Below are positions 24,874-35,970 of a DNA stretch of 64,000 nt, in pieces. The position numbers and the translations under genes were made by a program. Below the pieces are notes generated by a model. That model was not told where the DNA came from. It made no database searches and worked only from the letters and a program-made list of their open reading frames with translations. This DNA comes from Motacilla alba alba (lineage: Eukaryota; Chordata; Aves; Passeriformes; Motacillidae). Within the stretch, counting starts at the first letter, position 1. The number at the start of each line of letters is the position of its first letter. The stretch covers positions 31,393,129-31,457,128 of the forward strand of contig NC_052016.1 of the NCBI RefSeq assembly GCF_015832195.1, read 5' to 3'.

Positions 24874-27479
24874 GTAAATTCTGTTCATAATACTTAGCAA
24901 GAAAGCAAAGAATTTATCAGCCTGCAATGCTGTTATATCCAACTGACCTGGGCATTACAGGATGTAACTTTTTCTCTAGGAAAGGATATCTTCAACAGAC
25001 TACCCAACTCGCTGGCTTCTGCCTTTTGGTAGTTCTTCTCCTCTTTTCTCTATGCAATAATGTCAACATATCATCCTCTAGCCAACAAATATTTAAAATT
25101 CATACAATCTAAAAGATGACTCAGAAAGCATGAACTGATGAGTTCTGACAAAAAGATCCATGAACCTGGCACTTCCTGGTGCTTAGGATATTCACATACA
25201 AGAAGGAGAGATACGCATAACAACACTGCTCAGTCTTTGAATTTTTTTTTAGGTATAAGACTCGCAAAACACTTAAACACAATAGTGGAGAAGTTTTGGA
25301 TCAGATAATTATTTGTGAAGCTGAGGAAGTGATACTGCTAGCAAAATGATAAGAGTGTAATTTCCTTTTAATGACCAGTTAAAGGCTGGCATAGGCTGTG
25401 ATTCTGGTTTTGGCAGTAATACATGGACAGCTTCTTGTGAGAACCACTGCAATACTAGACAGCTCAAAGTGGAAATGATAAAGGGAAAGCAAAACTGAGG
25501 CCCTTTGCGAGCAAAATGGTCAATATATAGGGCACACTGCCAAAACTTTTGTAAAGCTGAGAAAAGACTGATGACAACTGCTTTTGCTGAGAGAATCTGT
25601 GGAGTTAGGTGCTCCTACCTGGCTAAATTCAAGTTTTTCCTCATGTAACTTCATAGTTTAGGTACAGAGATTAAATTGAACCAAATCTGGGGCTACTGCA
25701 AATGTGCCTACAAAGATAGCAATGTCTCATGATTACCATTTCTCAAGAAGCTCAGATCAACTGTGGTAAGAAAATGAAACTATGTCCCACTGAAAATATC
25801 AATACCAAAGTTTTAATCTGAGGTTGCTGCTGGAAATCTGCATAATGCACAAGGCAGCACTGAATCTTTGTTCCCAGAACTGGTGACTTTGCCAAGTTAA
25901 AAAAATGAAAGCCATAAAAGCCTGTTTAATTGGAAAAGTAAGACAATGACACTCTTAACATTGACAAAGAGTGGGCTTGTTGAGTTAGGAAAGTATCTCT
26001 ACAAAACCTCTGCTGATATCCAAACTTCAAGAGGAATGGTATTCTGGTGAGCTGGGTGATGGTTCACACCATGAAGATGAAATTGAAGTGCAACAAAAGG
26101 ACATCAAGTGATTTCCCCACCATGGGGAGAGAGTTTTACAGCTGGGGTTAAAGGGAAAAATTCATGTTCTTGGTCCTGCAAGCAAACCACAAGCTTATAC
26201 TGCTTTTACTACAGATTTCCCTTCACCATCCTGTACTTTTCTTCTTGCTGACTGCTCAGTGTGACCATCCAAAAACACTCCTATTTGTGTTATTTTTCAC
26301 ACACACCACCCTGAAAAAAAATTCAGTACGAAAGTAGAGCAGTTTCCTCCAATACAGTTCAACATCCAAACTAAGCAGCAGTAAAATCATATTTATTCAG
26401 TGACTGAGGTTTCAAACAGTGAAGTTATTGTTAGAGTTATAGACTGAACCATGCACTGAAAAAGACCCCAGAAGAGGTTTCTGGTGACAGCTCTCCCACC
26501 TTGGCAGTCCTCGAGAACAGGGGGAGAAGGAGTGTATGCACACTTGAAATGGGAGTGATACTTGAATGAAGTCAAGTTTCACAATCACAGCAGCCAGAAT
26601 TTGGCAGACTTTGCCTTTGGGAATGAAGTGTGGAGACAGAAAGAAGTGAGCTGGATACCTGAGCCCAGCCTATGTGTGTGAGAGAGGCTGTTCACCTACA
26701 AGCTGGGTGTGCCTGAAGCGGTAGTCAGATGGAGAGAGAAGTCAGGAGCTCTCTGATGCCAAGTGTGCTCCCACACTGCCAAGCTGAGCAATCCAAAGGC
26801 ACGGGTGCTACATGTGGTCTTCTCTTTCTGTGCAGACTCTGGCAAACCCTCCACCTTTCTCTATGTCTTTGTTTTCCTGTTTGAATATGAGGTATTCCAA
26901 TGAAATATAAATATTAAGATTTGATTAGTGCTCAGCTAAAAAGCTTAATTCCTTAAAGTCTAGTACAGATCTTTGAAATCCTTGAAAAACTATATAAATA
27001 TGAATCCTTTTATTTTTATAGCATTACATTAACAACTGTACAGTGGAAGTTAATGAATTAAATAATCTCTGTCTATATTTGCTCATACCTTTGTGAAACT
27101 GTTACCTTTTCAGCTGCTATTTCTCATGCCTTGTCTCAATCCAGAAATGTCATTTTTGGTAAAGTTTTGCAAAAACCCATTCAGCTGCTTTTGAGTCATC
27201 AAAGTATTCAAAAAACAGTTTCCAGCTGTTAAGTTTTCCATAAGCCTTTTTTTTCTTAAACATGCTTGTATAATTATAACACAGCTTTGTTTTAAAACAT
27301 CAAACTTGACACGTACATAGTCCTGAAAGAGAAGTAGCAGCACCGACATGTTTGAAACCATTCGGTTTTGGAATAACAAGGTTTTTACCATAATAAGATA
27401 TCTTTATTTTCTTAAAAATTCTTCCAGACACTGAGCTACACATTTCTAACTGCAGACAGCCAATTGTGTAAATGACCAG
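24874..27479. other. Non-coding stretch, no confirmed gene
   Basis: Mostly unremarkable sequence. A 93-codon minus-strand open frame at 27110-27391 contains a strong-looking acceptor (TCTTTCAG at about 27323-27330 on the minus strand) and a donor just after its stop. It is discussed as a weak exon candidate. Nothing else stands out. Confidence 0.55.
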
Positions 27480-27530
27480 TAAAAAAAAAAAAGAAAAAAG
27501 AAAAAAAAAGAAAAAGGATTAAAAAAAAAG
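27480..27530 (+). repeat. A-rich (A6-9 G)n tract
   Basis: A runs are separated by single G residues, similar in style to the tract at 11089. It lies 180 bp from the CR1 3' end but does not belong to it. Confidence 0.9.
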
Positions 27531-27711
27531 ATACTCTTCTTGCAATCTGTGACTGAGCTGTAGCAGGAAGACTAGGGGACAGTTCTAATTACTGCATATT
27601 TGCATTTTAGTATAGAATGAAATCAAATCAGACTGGAGGTGATTCCTCCCTTGTATTCTGCCTAGATAGAAATGCACTGACCTGATACCAAGCAGTGAAG
27701 AATCAGCAATT

Positions 27712-28355
27712 TCACAGAATCACAGGCTGGGTAGGTTGGAAGGGTTGGAATGGGTCATCTGGGTCATCTGCTCCAACCTCCCTGCTCAAGCAGGGCCACC
27801 CCAGAGTACATGGCATAGGAGTGTGTCTAGATGGGTTTGGAATATCTCCAGTGAGGGAGACTCCACAACTTCTCTGAGCAACCTGTTCCAGTGCTTGGTC
27901 ACCTGCACAGTGAAGAAGTTGTTCCTCATGTTCAGGTGGAGCTTCCTGTGCATCAGTTTCTGCCCATTGTCTCTTGTCCCATGCTCAGCACCACTGAGCA
28001 GAGCCTGGCTCCATCCCCCTGGCATCCTCCCCTCAGATACTGACAGACTGGTGAGATCCCCTCTCAGTCATCTGTTCTGGAGGCTGAACAGACCCAGCTC
28101 CCTCAGCCTGTCCTAAGAGGGATGAGCCAGTCCCTTAATCATCTTTTTCATTCTCTGCTGCACTGGCTTCAGGAGCTCCATATCCCTCCTGTCCTGAGGA
28201 GCCCAGAATTGGTCACAGCACTCCAGATGTGCCTCACCAGGGCTGAGCAGAGGAGCAGGATCACCTCCCTTGACCTGCTGGCAACTCTCTTCCTAATGCA
28301 CCTCAGGATCCCATTGGCCTTCTTGGCTACAAGGACACACTGTTGTTCTCACATA
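27712..28355 (-). mobile_element. CR1 LINE, 5'-truncated, ORF2 3' end and 3' UTR
   Basis: Read on the minus strand this is the 3' end of an avian CR1 retrotransposon. The element's end is at the left (TCACAGAATCACAGG, the reverse complement of the CR1 ATTCTGTGA tail) and its 5' truncation lies near 28355. A minus-strand frame at 27786-28025 encodes the last part of the reverse-transcriptase ORF, including HWNRLLREVVESPSLEIF, the usual C-terminal signature. Upstream the frame is broken by indels, so the copy is dead. Non-LTR elements of this type insert by target-primed reverse transcription, which explains the truncation. Divergence from a typical CR1 looks moderate. Subfamily cannot be set by eye. 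Confidence 0.94.
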
Positions 28356-28366
28356 CCTTTATAATA

Positions 28367-28472
28367 TTCCCTCTCAGCCGTCTCTTCCCAAGGCTGAACA
28401 GGCCCAGCTCCCTCAGCCTTTCCACATAAGAGGGATCCTCCAGTCCACTAATCATCTTTGTATCCCACTTTA
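28367..28472 (-). mobile_element. Second CR1 fragment, same region of the element
   Basis: About 100 bp starting with CCCTCTCAGCCGTCTC and running through GGCTGAACAGGCCCAGCTCC and CATAAGAGGGATCC to ATCATCTTTGTA. It repeats the part of CR1 also present at about 28057-28150 in the larger neighbour, in the same orientation. It is therefore not the 5' continuation of that copy. It is either an independent CR1 insertion next to the first or a local duplication of about 100 bp. Confidence 0.87.
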
Positions 28473-31400
28473 TTTAATCTGGAATATTTCAGGTTCTGAT
28501 GTCTTAGGGAAGTAAGTGTTGGTTTTGAGAATATTAATGATGGCTGAAACAGCAGCTGTGGTCTGAGGGATTATTGGATTACATGGGTTTCACTCTCAGA
28601 ACTGTTTTTTATGTGACAATATAAAGGCATATGCAGCTTTTGTGCCTTGCATGAACTACTGGCCTCAGCATGAACTCTTCTGTCAGACTGAAGAAATTCT
28701 TTCTAAGGATGAAAAAATAAAGTCACTGCCTGTGTAGGTTTTTATATGGGTCTCAACAGTGATGATATGTATAGACAACAAGAGACTCTATAGTTGTTTC
28801 TTATTCAAAGTAAATAGCAGTATCTCATGCTCCTGCCTTTCCTGAGACACATCCTCCTACCATGCAGGTGTGAGTCCACAGAAACCACCAGTGTCAGTGA
28901 CATGACACTGAATCTGAGAAGACAGACTGACTCACCCTCATCTGGAAGCAAAAGAGACAACTCTGGCATGCATACACTCTTCCTTACCTTACACTATTTG
29001 TGCTGCTATCAGTACACCTATAAATCAGTTGTATGTCCACTACTTGGAGAGGTTTTCTGGATGTGTTTCAAACCACATCAAACATACAAGTGGTGCTCAA
29101 CAAACAAATGTCACTGGAAGACAATTACAGGGAAAAAACCTCAAGCAGTTCCTCCCTGTTCTCCCTGTCTTCTTTCTGTACTGTCTCCCTTGGAAAGCCA
29201 AGGTAAGAGACCTTAAGTAAGAAAGTAAGAGACCTTATCATAAGCAAGGGGCAGAGGCAAGGTTGCTCTGGGAGCCTTCACTCTAAATTTTCTGAGTTTG
29301 GGGAGATTAACATTGCAGTCGTCACATCCATTAGTGTACTTTTTTGTGCATACAGAACATGGCCCAGGCAAGTACATTGTTCCTAAAGGAAAAAATATAC
29401 TATTGGGTAAATAGCCTCTGCACATTTTGGTAGCTCTAAGTTACATCATTCAATTCTAATCAATGCTACTGGATTTTGAAACTCACCAATATAACAATGC
29501 AGTGGAAAAAGCCATAGACAAAGTAAAAAGTCCAAACAAACTCCCAAGTTACGCTATATGCTCTACTATTCTGAGTTTCAGTGTTGAGACAAAAGAAGAG
29601 TAAGGGTTTGTCATTTGTTAGTTGTTAATAATCAAGAGATCTGCCAGACACACTCTTTGAGGGCTCTGTCTGTCTAGACCAGGTAGATGCTGCAATACAC
29701 AAAGAGCTTCACACACAGAGAAAGAAAGTGAGTTCATGGACAATGATGCAGTGTTCTTAATTAAGATTTTCATTACTGATACATACATTAAGATTTTTCG
29801 AATGCAAGTGTCCAAGCACTCTAATGTGCAGGTAGATGTCTCTGATCCTATCTCTAGAAACCCTTTTGCACATCATTGCAAACATTCACCAGCCAAGCCT
29901 CAAAATCAGCCCACCTGCCCTTTGCTATAATGACAATGAAAAATAAAATTGATGTTTCAGTTGTCTGCCAGATGAGAACGTAGCTTTTTTCAGTCATGAG
30001 AATGAATAGGCTTTTGCAAGGCTCTACTACAGCGTATTGAAACTGATTCTGATCTCACTTACACCTCTTTGATGTTGATGTAACATCAGGAGCTTCAACA
30101 GCATGAGTGCAGCAAATGTTAAAGGAAAAAATAATGGAAAAGACATGTAGGTAAATGGAAAATGGGATGAAACAAAACATGAGTTTGCCAAAGGTAGTTT
30201 GTAGTAGACTAATCTGATAACTTTCTTTGATAACTGATTATCCAGACAGAGGAAATGCAGTAAATTTAATTTATCAGTAGAGCATTTGATACAGTATCAC
30301 AAGGGAAATTATGAGTTTAGATCAAGATTTGCAAAAGGACTGTAAGGTGAGCCACTGCTTACCTGAAGGGGAGATTGAGCAGCGGTGAAGAAAGAATTAT
30401 TGGGCAAGATGAAGGCTATACTTCCACAATTGTTTAGGTACACAAAATAGCTTTGTCTATCTAATAAGATTTGGGTGGAGCCAGTAATATTTCTTTACAT
30501 GGCCCCTCAAAGGGAGGGAGTATAGATTAGGAAAAAGTGGGGGCATGCTTAACGGCTATAAAAGGATCAATCAATACCAATAAATTGCTCATTAACAATA
30601 TTTAGTTCTCATTCATCTGTAATGTTCAAGTGTTATTTCTCTGTCTCAGTTCTTTGAGATGTTCAGAGATGCTGCAACTCTCTCAGCAGTTTACTTGTAC
30701 AGTTTAATTAAATATCTAGTTCAGTTTCATACTTTTAAAATATTCTTATTCCCAGAACAGGATGCCCATTCATCGACAAAATCTTGCTGAATGCCTTTGA
30801 ATTCCGGACCGTGCCTCCCAAGAAAATGCTGCTGGAGTAAGATGTGGAGAAATACTTGGTGATCAGAAGCACTTACAAAAGCATTGCTTCTCCCTGAACA
30901 CACTACGTACTTTTCTAGATCCAGTCAGGCTATGACACTTTGTAAATTCCTGCAATAGGAAAAGCTGGGCTGCCCACTAGCAGAGTGGCAATGTTGCACA
31001 GGCACAAGGCAGGATGGAAGGTGAAGACATTGCCACAGAAGTCACAGTATCAATGTGAGATTAAATTGCAGGCTCCACAATAAAAGATCTGCCAAACTAT
31101 TTTCAACAACTTAAGAAAAAACAGGATTTTTGACACTCTTCCCTGAGGCATTTTTCAGTCTGCAGGTATTTGAGTGACTAAACTTGCTACCTTTCCATTA
31201 AAGTTCACTGGAAGAGAAGATGAATTTTTGTTTTAGCCTTCTGTGGCAGAATTTAAGTATTTAATGTCATGACTGGACCACATTAAGCATGCACAGACAT
31301 TCACATAAGAAATCTGCCCTAAACCCCAAAACATAAAAAGATTTCTTTAATGCAAAAATTGAAAATTGTTGGAAAACCTTCATTCTTCAGAGTTGGTTAT

Positions 31401-34380
31401 ATGCTGATCACACATAGTAGTTCTCCTTCACAACCTACAGTGCATATTGCAGAGCATCCAGAATGCTGCAAATTATTTTTTGTCTTTCATGTCGAAGTAG
31501 ATTTACTGCAAAAATTGAAAAGCAATTAATCTCTTTACAGACATCCAGGATAAATGAACACGGACAAATATGAAATTTAAATACACACCCAGATCCAAAT
31601 GTTGCAACTGATCCTTACTTTGGTGATTGCGTGAAGCACGAATACTTCTAAACTGCATGCTATTTGAAGTTGGGATTTCAATTTTGGCCCTGGAAATTCA
31701 AGCTGTTTAGAGTATGCTTAAGAAGCTAAAACATTAGAAAACATAATTCAGAAAACTGATACAGCTATTCTATTAAACTTAAAACAGTACGATGGAATGG
31801 CAGAGAGCAAGATCTATTCAGATCCAAAAGCATTTGCTTTCAGTGGTACGCAAAAATCTAATATTTTGGGCATGCAAACACATGAAATGGAAGTATTAGC
31901 TGGGGGGCTGAATTTGTGAACCATATGAAGCATGATATTATCCAAAATGATGGAAACCTTCAAGCTGAACAAGAACTTCAGAGGAAAGAATCATTATTTT
32001 TCAATACACGATGATCTTTTATGTCTAAGAGTTCCCATTCCCACCAAGAGGCAAAGCAGCCTTCATGAAGCACGGCCTGAAGATTACTCACATGTGTTTT
32101 GACATGCGCACCTACCTGTGTAATGGCACACAAACGAGCTACATGGCAGATGATTTGCTTCTATTTTAAGTGGGATTGGTAGAGAGGAAAAGGAGATGGA
32201 GGAAATGCTCTTACAAGCTCATTTTCCATTATGGTGTCTCACACATGGGACATTCAGCATGAACATGAGCACATGGGCAGGCATTTGGACCTCCCTGAGT
32301 ATTCATATCTCACTGCCAGCTTCAATAGACAAATCTACAATTTCTCAATCAGAAGGTGACTTCTGGGAAACATTTTATTTCTGGATGCTGTGTTTTGTAA
32401 AAACCGCTCCTCCTGCAAAACTTGTTCTTGGTATCATTTTTACCCCATATCTGGTGTATACATTGGATGCAGGCAGATACAAAACATGATGATAAAGCAG
32501 GGTGCAGAGAGGATTTCTGCACTAGGAGAAGGACTCACAATAAAGCTCAGAAAAGAGAAAGATGTTTGGTGATACAGCTGTAGAAGAGCAATGTGCTTGC
32601 CAAAGTTGGAAGATAATTTACCATAACTACAAAGGGAATATTCTGAAAAACTCTGCTGCACTCTGTAGTTGTTTCCATTTTGCACAGTTATTTCGACCTA
32701 ACAAACTGGTCTGTCTTAATATTTTGATGGTTGACGTTCAAACTGCTGTAGGAAATGCTACTACTGCTTCAGAAGGTGGTCTTTTCCATTCAAATATGGA
32801 ATATATTAAAGTCTGCCAGTGTGGGGTAAAAGTGCATTGAACAACTCCATTTTCTCTCTGTCTCCTTCTTTTTTTTTTAGTTAAACCAAAAATATTACGC
32901 TCCTACAACTGTCTAGTTCAAGTCCATTTTTTCCCCCTGTTGTACTGTGTTATATTTGAAAAACAGCTAACACTCAATGCATTCTATTACACTAAGTAAA
33001 GGAAAAATAACTCAGAACAAAGAGATTGCTACTATGCATAATGGCAGAAAGGTGTGACATTTTCAGCTGTCATGCTGCCCAATCTTGAGTTCAATCTCAT
33101 CCAGCACCAGTGGACATATTGTTAGTATTGCAATTAGAAGGCAGGTTGCACACTTGCCTCCACACATCAACTTCACAGCTATGTGCAGACTTTATTACTT
33201 GCTAAACAATTTGAATGCCAACACTTAAACTAATGCTTGAATGAAAAACTGGGACCAAATTTTGCCCCTTTTTGTAAATCTGGCTATGTCTTGAGTTTTC
33301 TGGGTATTTGGTCTATTTTTATGACAGATGTTTTAAAACAAACCTGTGAACTTTGACAGATTTGTTTTAAATAATGAGGGTCTTTTCCCATGCACATCTA
33401 TTACTTATTTGATGGCTACATCTTCAGCTAAAGAATAAAGCTTAAAATTGTGGCACTGCTCAAGGACATTCATCCCAAGGTGTACTCTTGGTTATACTGT
33501 TTCATTTCTATAAATACACCAGAGTACAATTTCAGCTCTGATGCCATTTTGAGGCTGTTTCACCATTTCTCTCATTTGCCTCTGCTCATGTTGTTTTCTT
33601 TTTTGGAACATTCCCTTCCCTTCAGGAGACATGTAATAGCTGGGGAAAAAATATTCCTTTCCTGTTTCAGATTGCTCTTTAGGTGACCATTCCCTTCCTA
33701 AACCTCCTTATTTTCAGAAACAGATCAACTGATTCTTCTGGATAATTTACATGCCTATTTATTACATTAATTATGATAATTCTTGAAAAACGCTAACTCT
33801 TGAAAGCTGTTGTAAACATAAGGCTTATTACATGTAGACTTTTTTGGCATTTTGCAAATGTTCATTTCTGATTCATGAATAAGCTTGACCTGGAGGTTAT
33901 TATCCTCTTCTCAAGTAAGAGAGAGCTTCTTAAGAAGACTGAGAAGAGATGCCTCCTCCCTGTTCCTAATGTAGCAATCACTGTTGTTGTTCCTCATCTG
34001 CAAAGCAATACTAAGCACAGAACCAGATAACAGAATTCAGAGGGGGCTAATTAGTTGCTATTTGATGATAATGGTTCGGAGTGGTAACAGACGACAGTTT
34101 GGTGGTGAACAAGTACCAAAGCAGGGACATATACATAGATATCAAAGACTACTTGAGCATCATCATGTCTGATAAAGTCGATATGCATTCTCAGAAACTA
34201 GCTACTGGCAGGCTGGAATACTGCTGGGTATCTTTTGACATACAAATCACTGACCATATGATGGATGGTTCTCATAACTATGGTGAGATCAGTAAGATGC
34301 CTCTCAGCTTCCCTTAGGTCATCATTACTTGACCAAATATATCTTCATGAGGCTGGGTAATAAATTGCACTTTTTTGCAC
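28473..34380. other. Non-coding stretch, no gene seen
   Basis: No exon, RNA gene or repeat family recognised over almost 6 kb. A 22-bp-period doublet of GTAAGAGACCTTA occurs at 29203-29215 and 29225-29237. Open frames up to 129 codons (28827-29216) show no recognisable features. A GACCAAATTTTGCCCC piece near 33253 again resembles the ancient amniote repeat. Confidence 0.6.
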
Positions 34381-34435
34381 TTTTTCCCTTTTTTTTTTCT
34401 TTTTTTTTTCTTTTTTCTCTTTTTTTTCCTTTTTT
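34381..34435 (+). repeat. T-rich (T6-10 C)n tract
   Basis: T runs are separated by single or paired C residues. It ends in CCTTTTTTGAACCAG, so it mimics a polypyrimidine tract plus AG acceptor. No exon follows that I can support. Confidence 0.9.
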
Positions 34436-35559
34436 GAACCAGGATGTCAAGTAACAAGAATCAGTCCTCAGTTGATAGGAATGATGCTGCAGCTCAGCAC
34501 AACCTGGTTACATCAGAAATCTATTTAAACAAGATGGACAGGTATCCATGGAATTATGTTAACATGTCCTGTAACTTCCTTGTATCTGGATGACTTTGGT
34601 ACACTTTGGATTTGCATTTACCAATGCTAACAGCAGATAACTTTTCAATTTTGTATGGGTTCCATCTGAACAGGTAGTGCTCAGCAAGTTAAAGAAGTGT
34701 CCTGCTGTAGCTATTTATCCTATGTAGCTATCTCTCCTACTGTAAAGCACTTTAGTAATATCCATACTGCTACTGGATGGTTGGAAGACTTCTTCCATGA
34801 AAAGAATGATTTTGACAAAGAAAACACACCTGTGTCTCTTGAAGTCCTGAGGACATTCAAGGGGAACAGAGATTAACTGTATTCCTCTTAAGTGGGAATA
34901 CAGTTTGGGGGGGAGATCTATGAAATCCTTCCACCTCCAAAACTCTGATGCCATATAATTAGGCAGATGTGTATGTAACATTTGGGAGAAGGATGAAGAT
35001 TGAATCAGCAGCAAGTTGTGGGAAGGGATATGAAAAGAGAGCCCAGTGCTGGACACTGAGACAGAGGGCAGAACAAATCACTTATCTAGATCAGAAACAT
35101 GCTTGTCAGGTACCATTAACAGCTTCTAATGTAAAAATGTCCCGTTTACACTTTTTCTGCTACCAAAAAGAACCCAGACTATCAATGGCCTGAAGGACCT
35201 GCCTTCCAGAGAGAAAGGGTAGGGCCAGTACAGGAAAACACATGCCTGAGATACAGTAGGGCTCCTATGGAGCTTGCTAATTTAGGAATGGAAGAGCACT
35301 TCTTGGCTGTGGAATAAGCCAGACCTAAAGAAGAAAGAGAGCAAATGATTCTAATCCTACATGTCCAGAAAAAAAGGCAGCCAGATGGGGAACAACAAAT
35401 GCATGGTCACAAAGCAAAGCACTGTCAAAGAGGGACTTCAGCTCCTGGTTTCCACATGCCTACCTATCATGAAGCCAGCTTGCTGCTTCCACCTAACTGC
35501 CTTGCCCTGCAGAGGTAGAACCATGTTTAACTAGTGCTGTTGTGCAAATGTTGAAGGCA
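34436..35559. other. Non-coding stretch with a short perfect hairpin
   Basis: No gene. The only structure seen is an 11-bp perfect inverted repeat at 34875-34885 and 34895-34905 around a 9-base loop. Confidence 0.6.
34875..34905. repeat. 11-bp inverted repeat, 9-base loop
   Basis: AACTGTATTCC at 34875-34885 pairs perfectly with GGAATACAGTT at 34895-34905. The stem does not extend beyond this, so it is too short for a typical microRNA precursor. No terminator role is expected in a vertebrate. Confidence 0.85.
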
Positions 35560-35970
35560 CATGGTGTCGGCCACAGACATAATTAGTTTTGCCACTGTTG
35601 CAGGAAGCGTTAACACAAGCTGCGTTCACGCTTCCCATTCCTGAGTATCATTAATGCTTTTTATTGATATTATGAAGTACTGCAACAAAAGTAATAGGAT
35701 TTGTCAGGGGCCGTTATAAAATGCCCCTGCTGGATAAATACATAATACATGATGGCAAAGGTCCGATGGGCCTTTAATCAATTGCCTTTCTGAGTCAAAT
35801 AAATGTCACATTAGACATAAGCCATGTTGCATTCTGTGGGCGCCTCTGCTCCCCTCATCTCGCAGGCCTGACACCGCCACAGGCAGCTATAGATACACAT
35901 AGGCTCCTACTTATTTGTAGCAAATATATCAGAGCAAAACTGGAGCAGCATGTTATAAATTATAGATTTG
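35560..35970. promoter_or_regulatory. Putative conserved non-coding enhancer
   Basis: The texture changes here. Low-complexity runs stop and AT-rich motif-dense sequence appears: ATAATTAGTTTTG near 35580, TTTTATTGATATTATG near 35659, GCCGTTATAAAATGCCCC near 35711, TTTAATCAATTG near 35774, a HOX/PBX-like core, and AGTCAAATAAATGTCACATT near 35794. All three reading frames are interrupted. The look is that of deeply conserved vertebrate enhancers near developmental genes. This is an inference from texture, with no alignment behind it. Strong conservation confined to this interval across birds, reptiles and mammals would support it. Confidence 0.38.

Noticed and set aside
28122..28364. Plus-strand 80-codon frame and neighbours at 27695-28116
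   Set aside because: These are antisense readings of the CR1 element, whose true coding strand is minus.
34381..34446. Polypyrimidine tract plus CAG as a splice acceptor
   Set aside because: The tract is a (T6-10 C)n low-complexity repeat and no exon-like sequence or donor follows within a reasonable distance.
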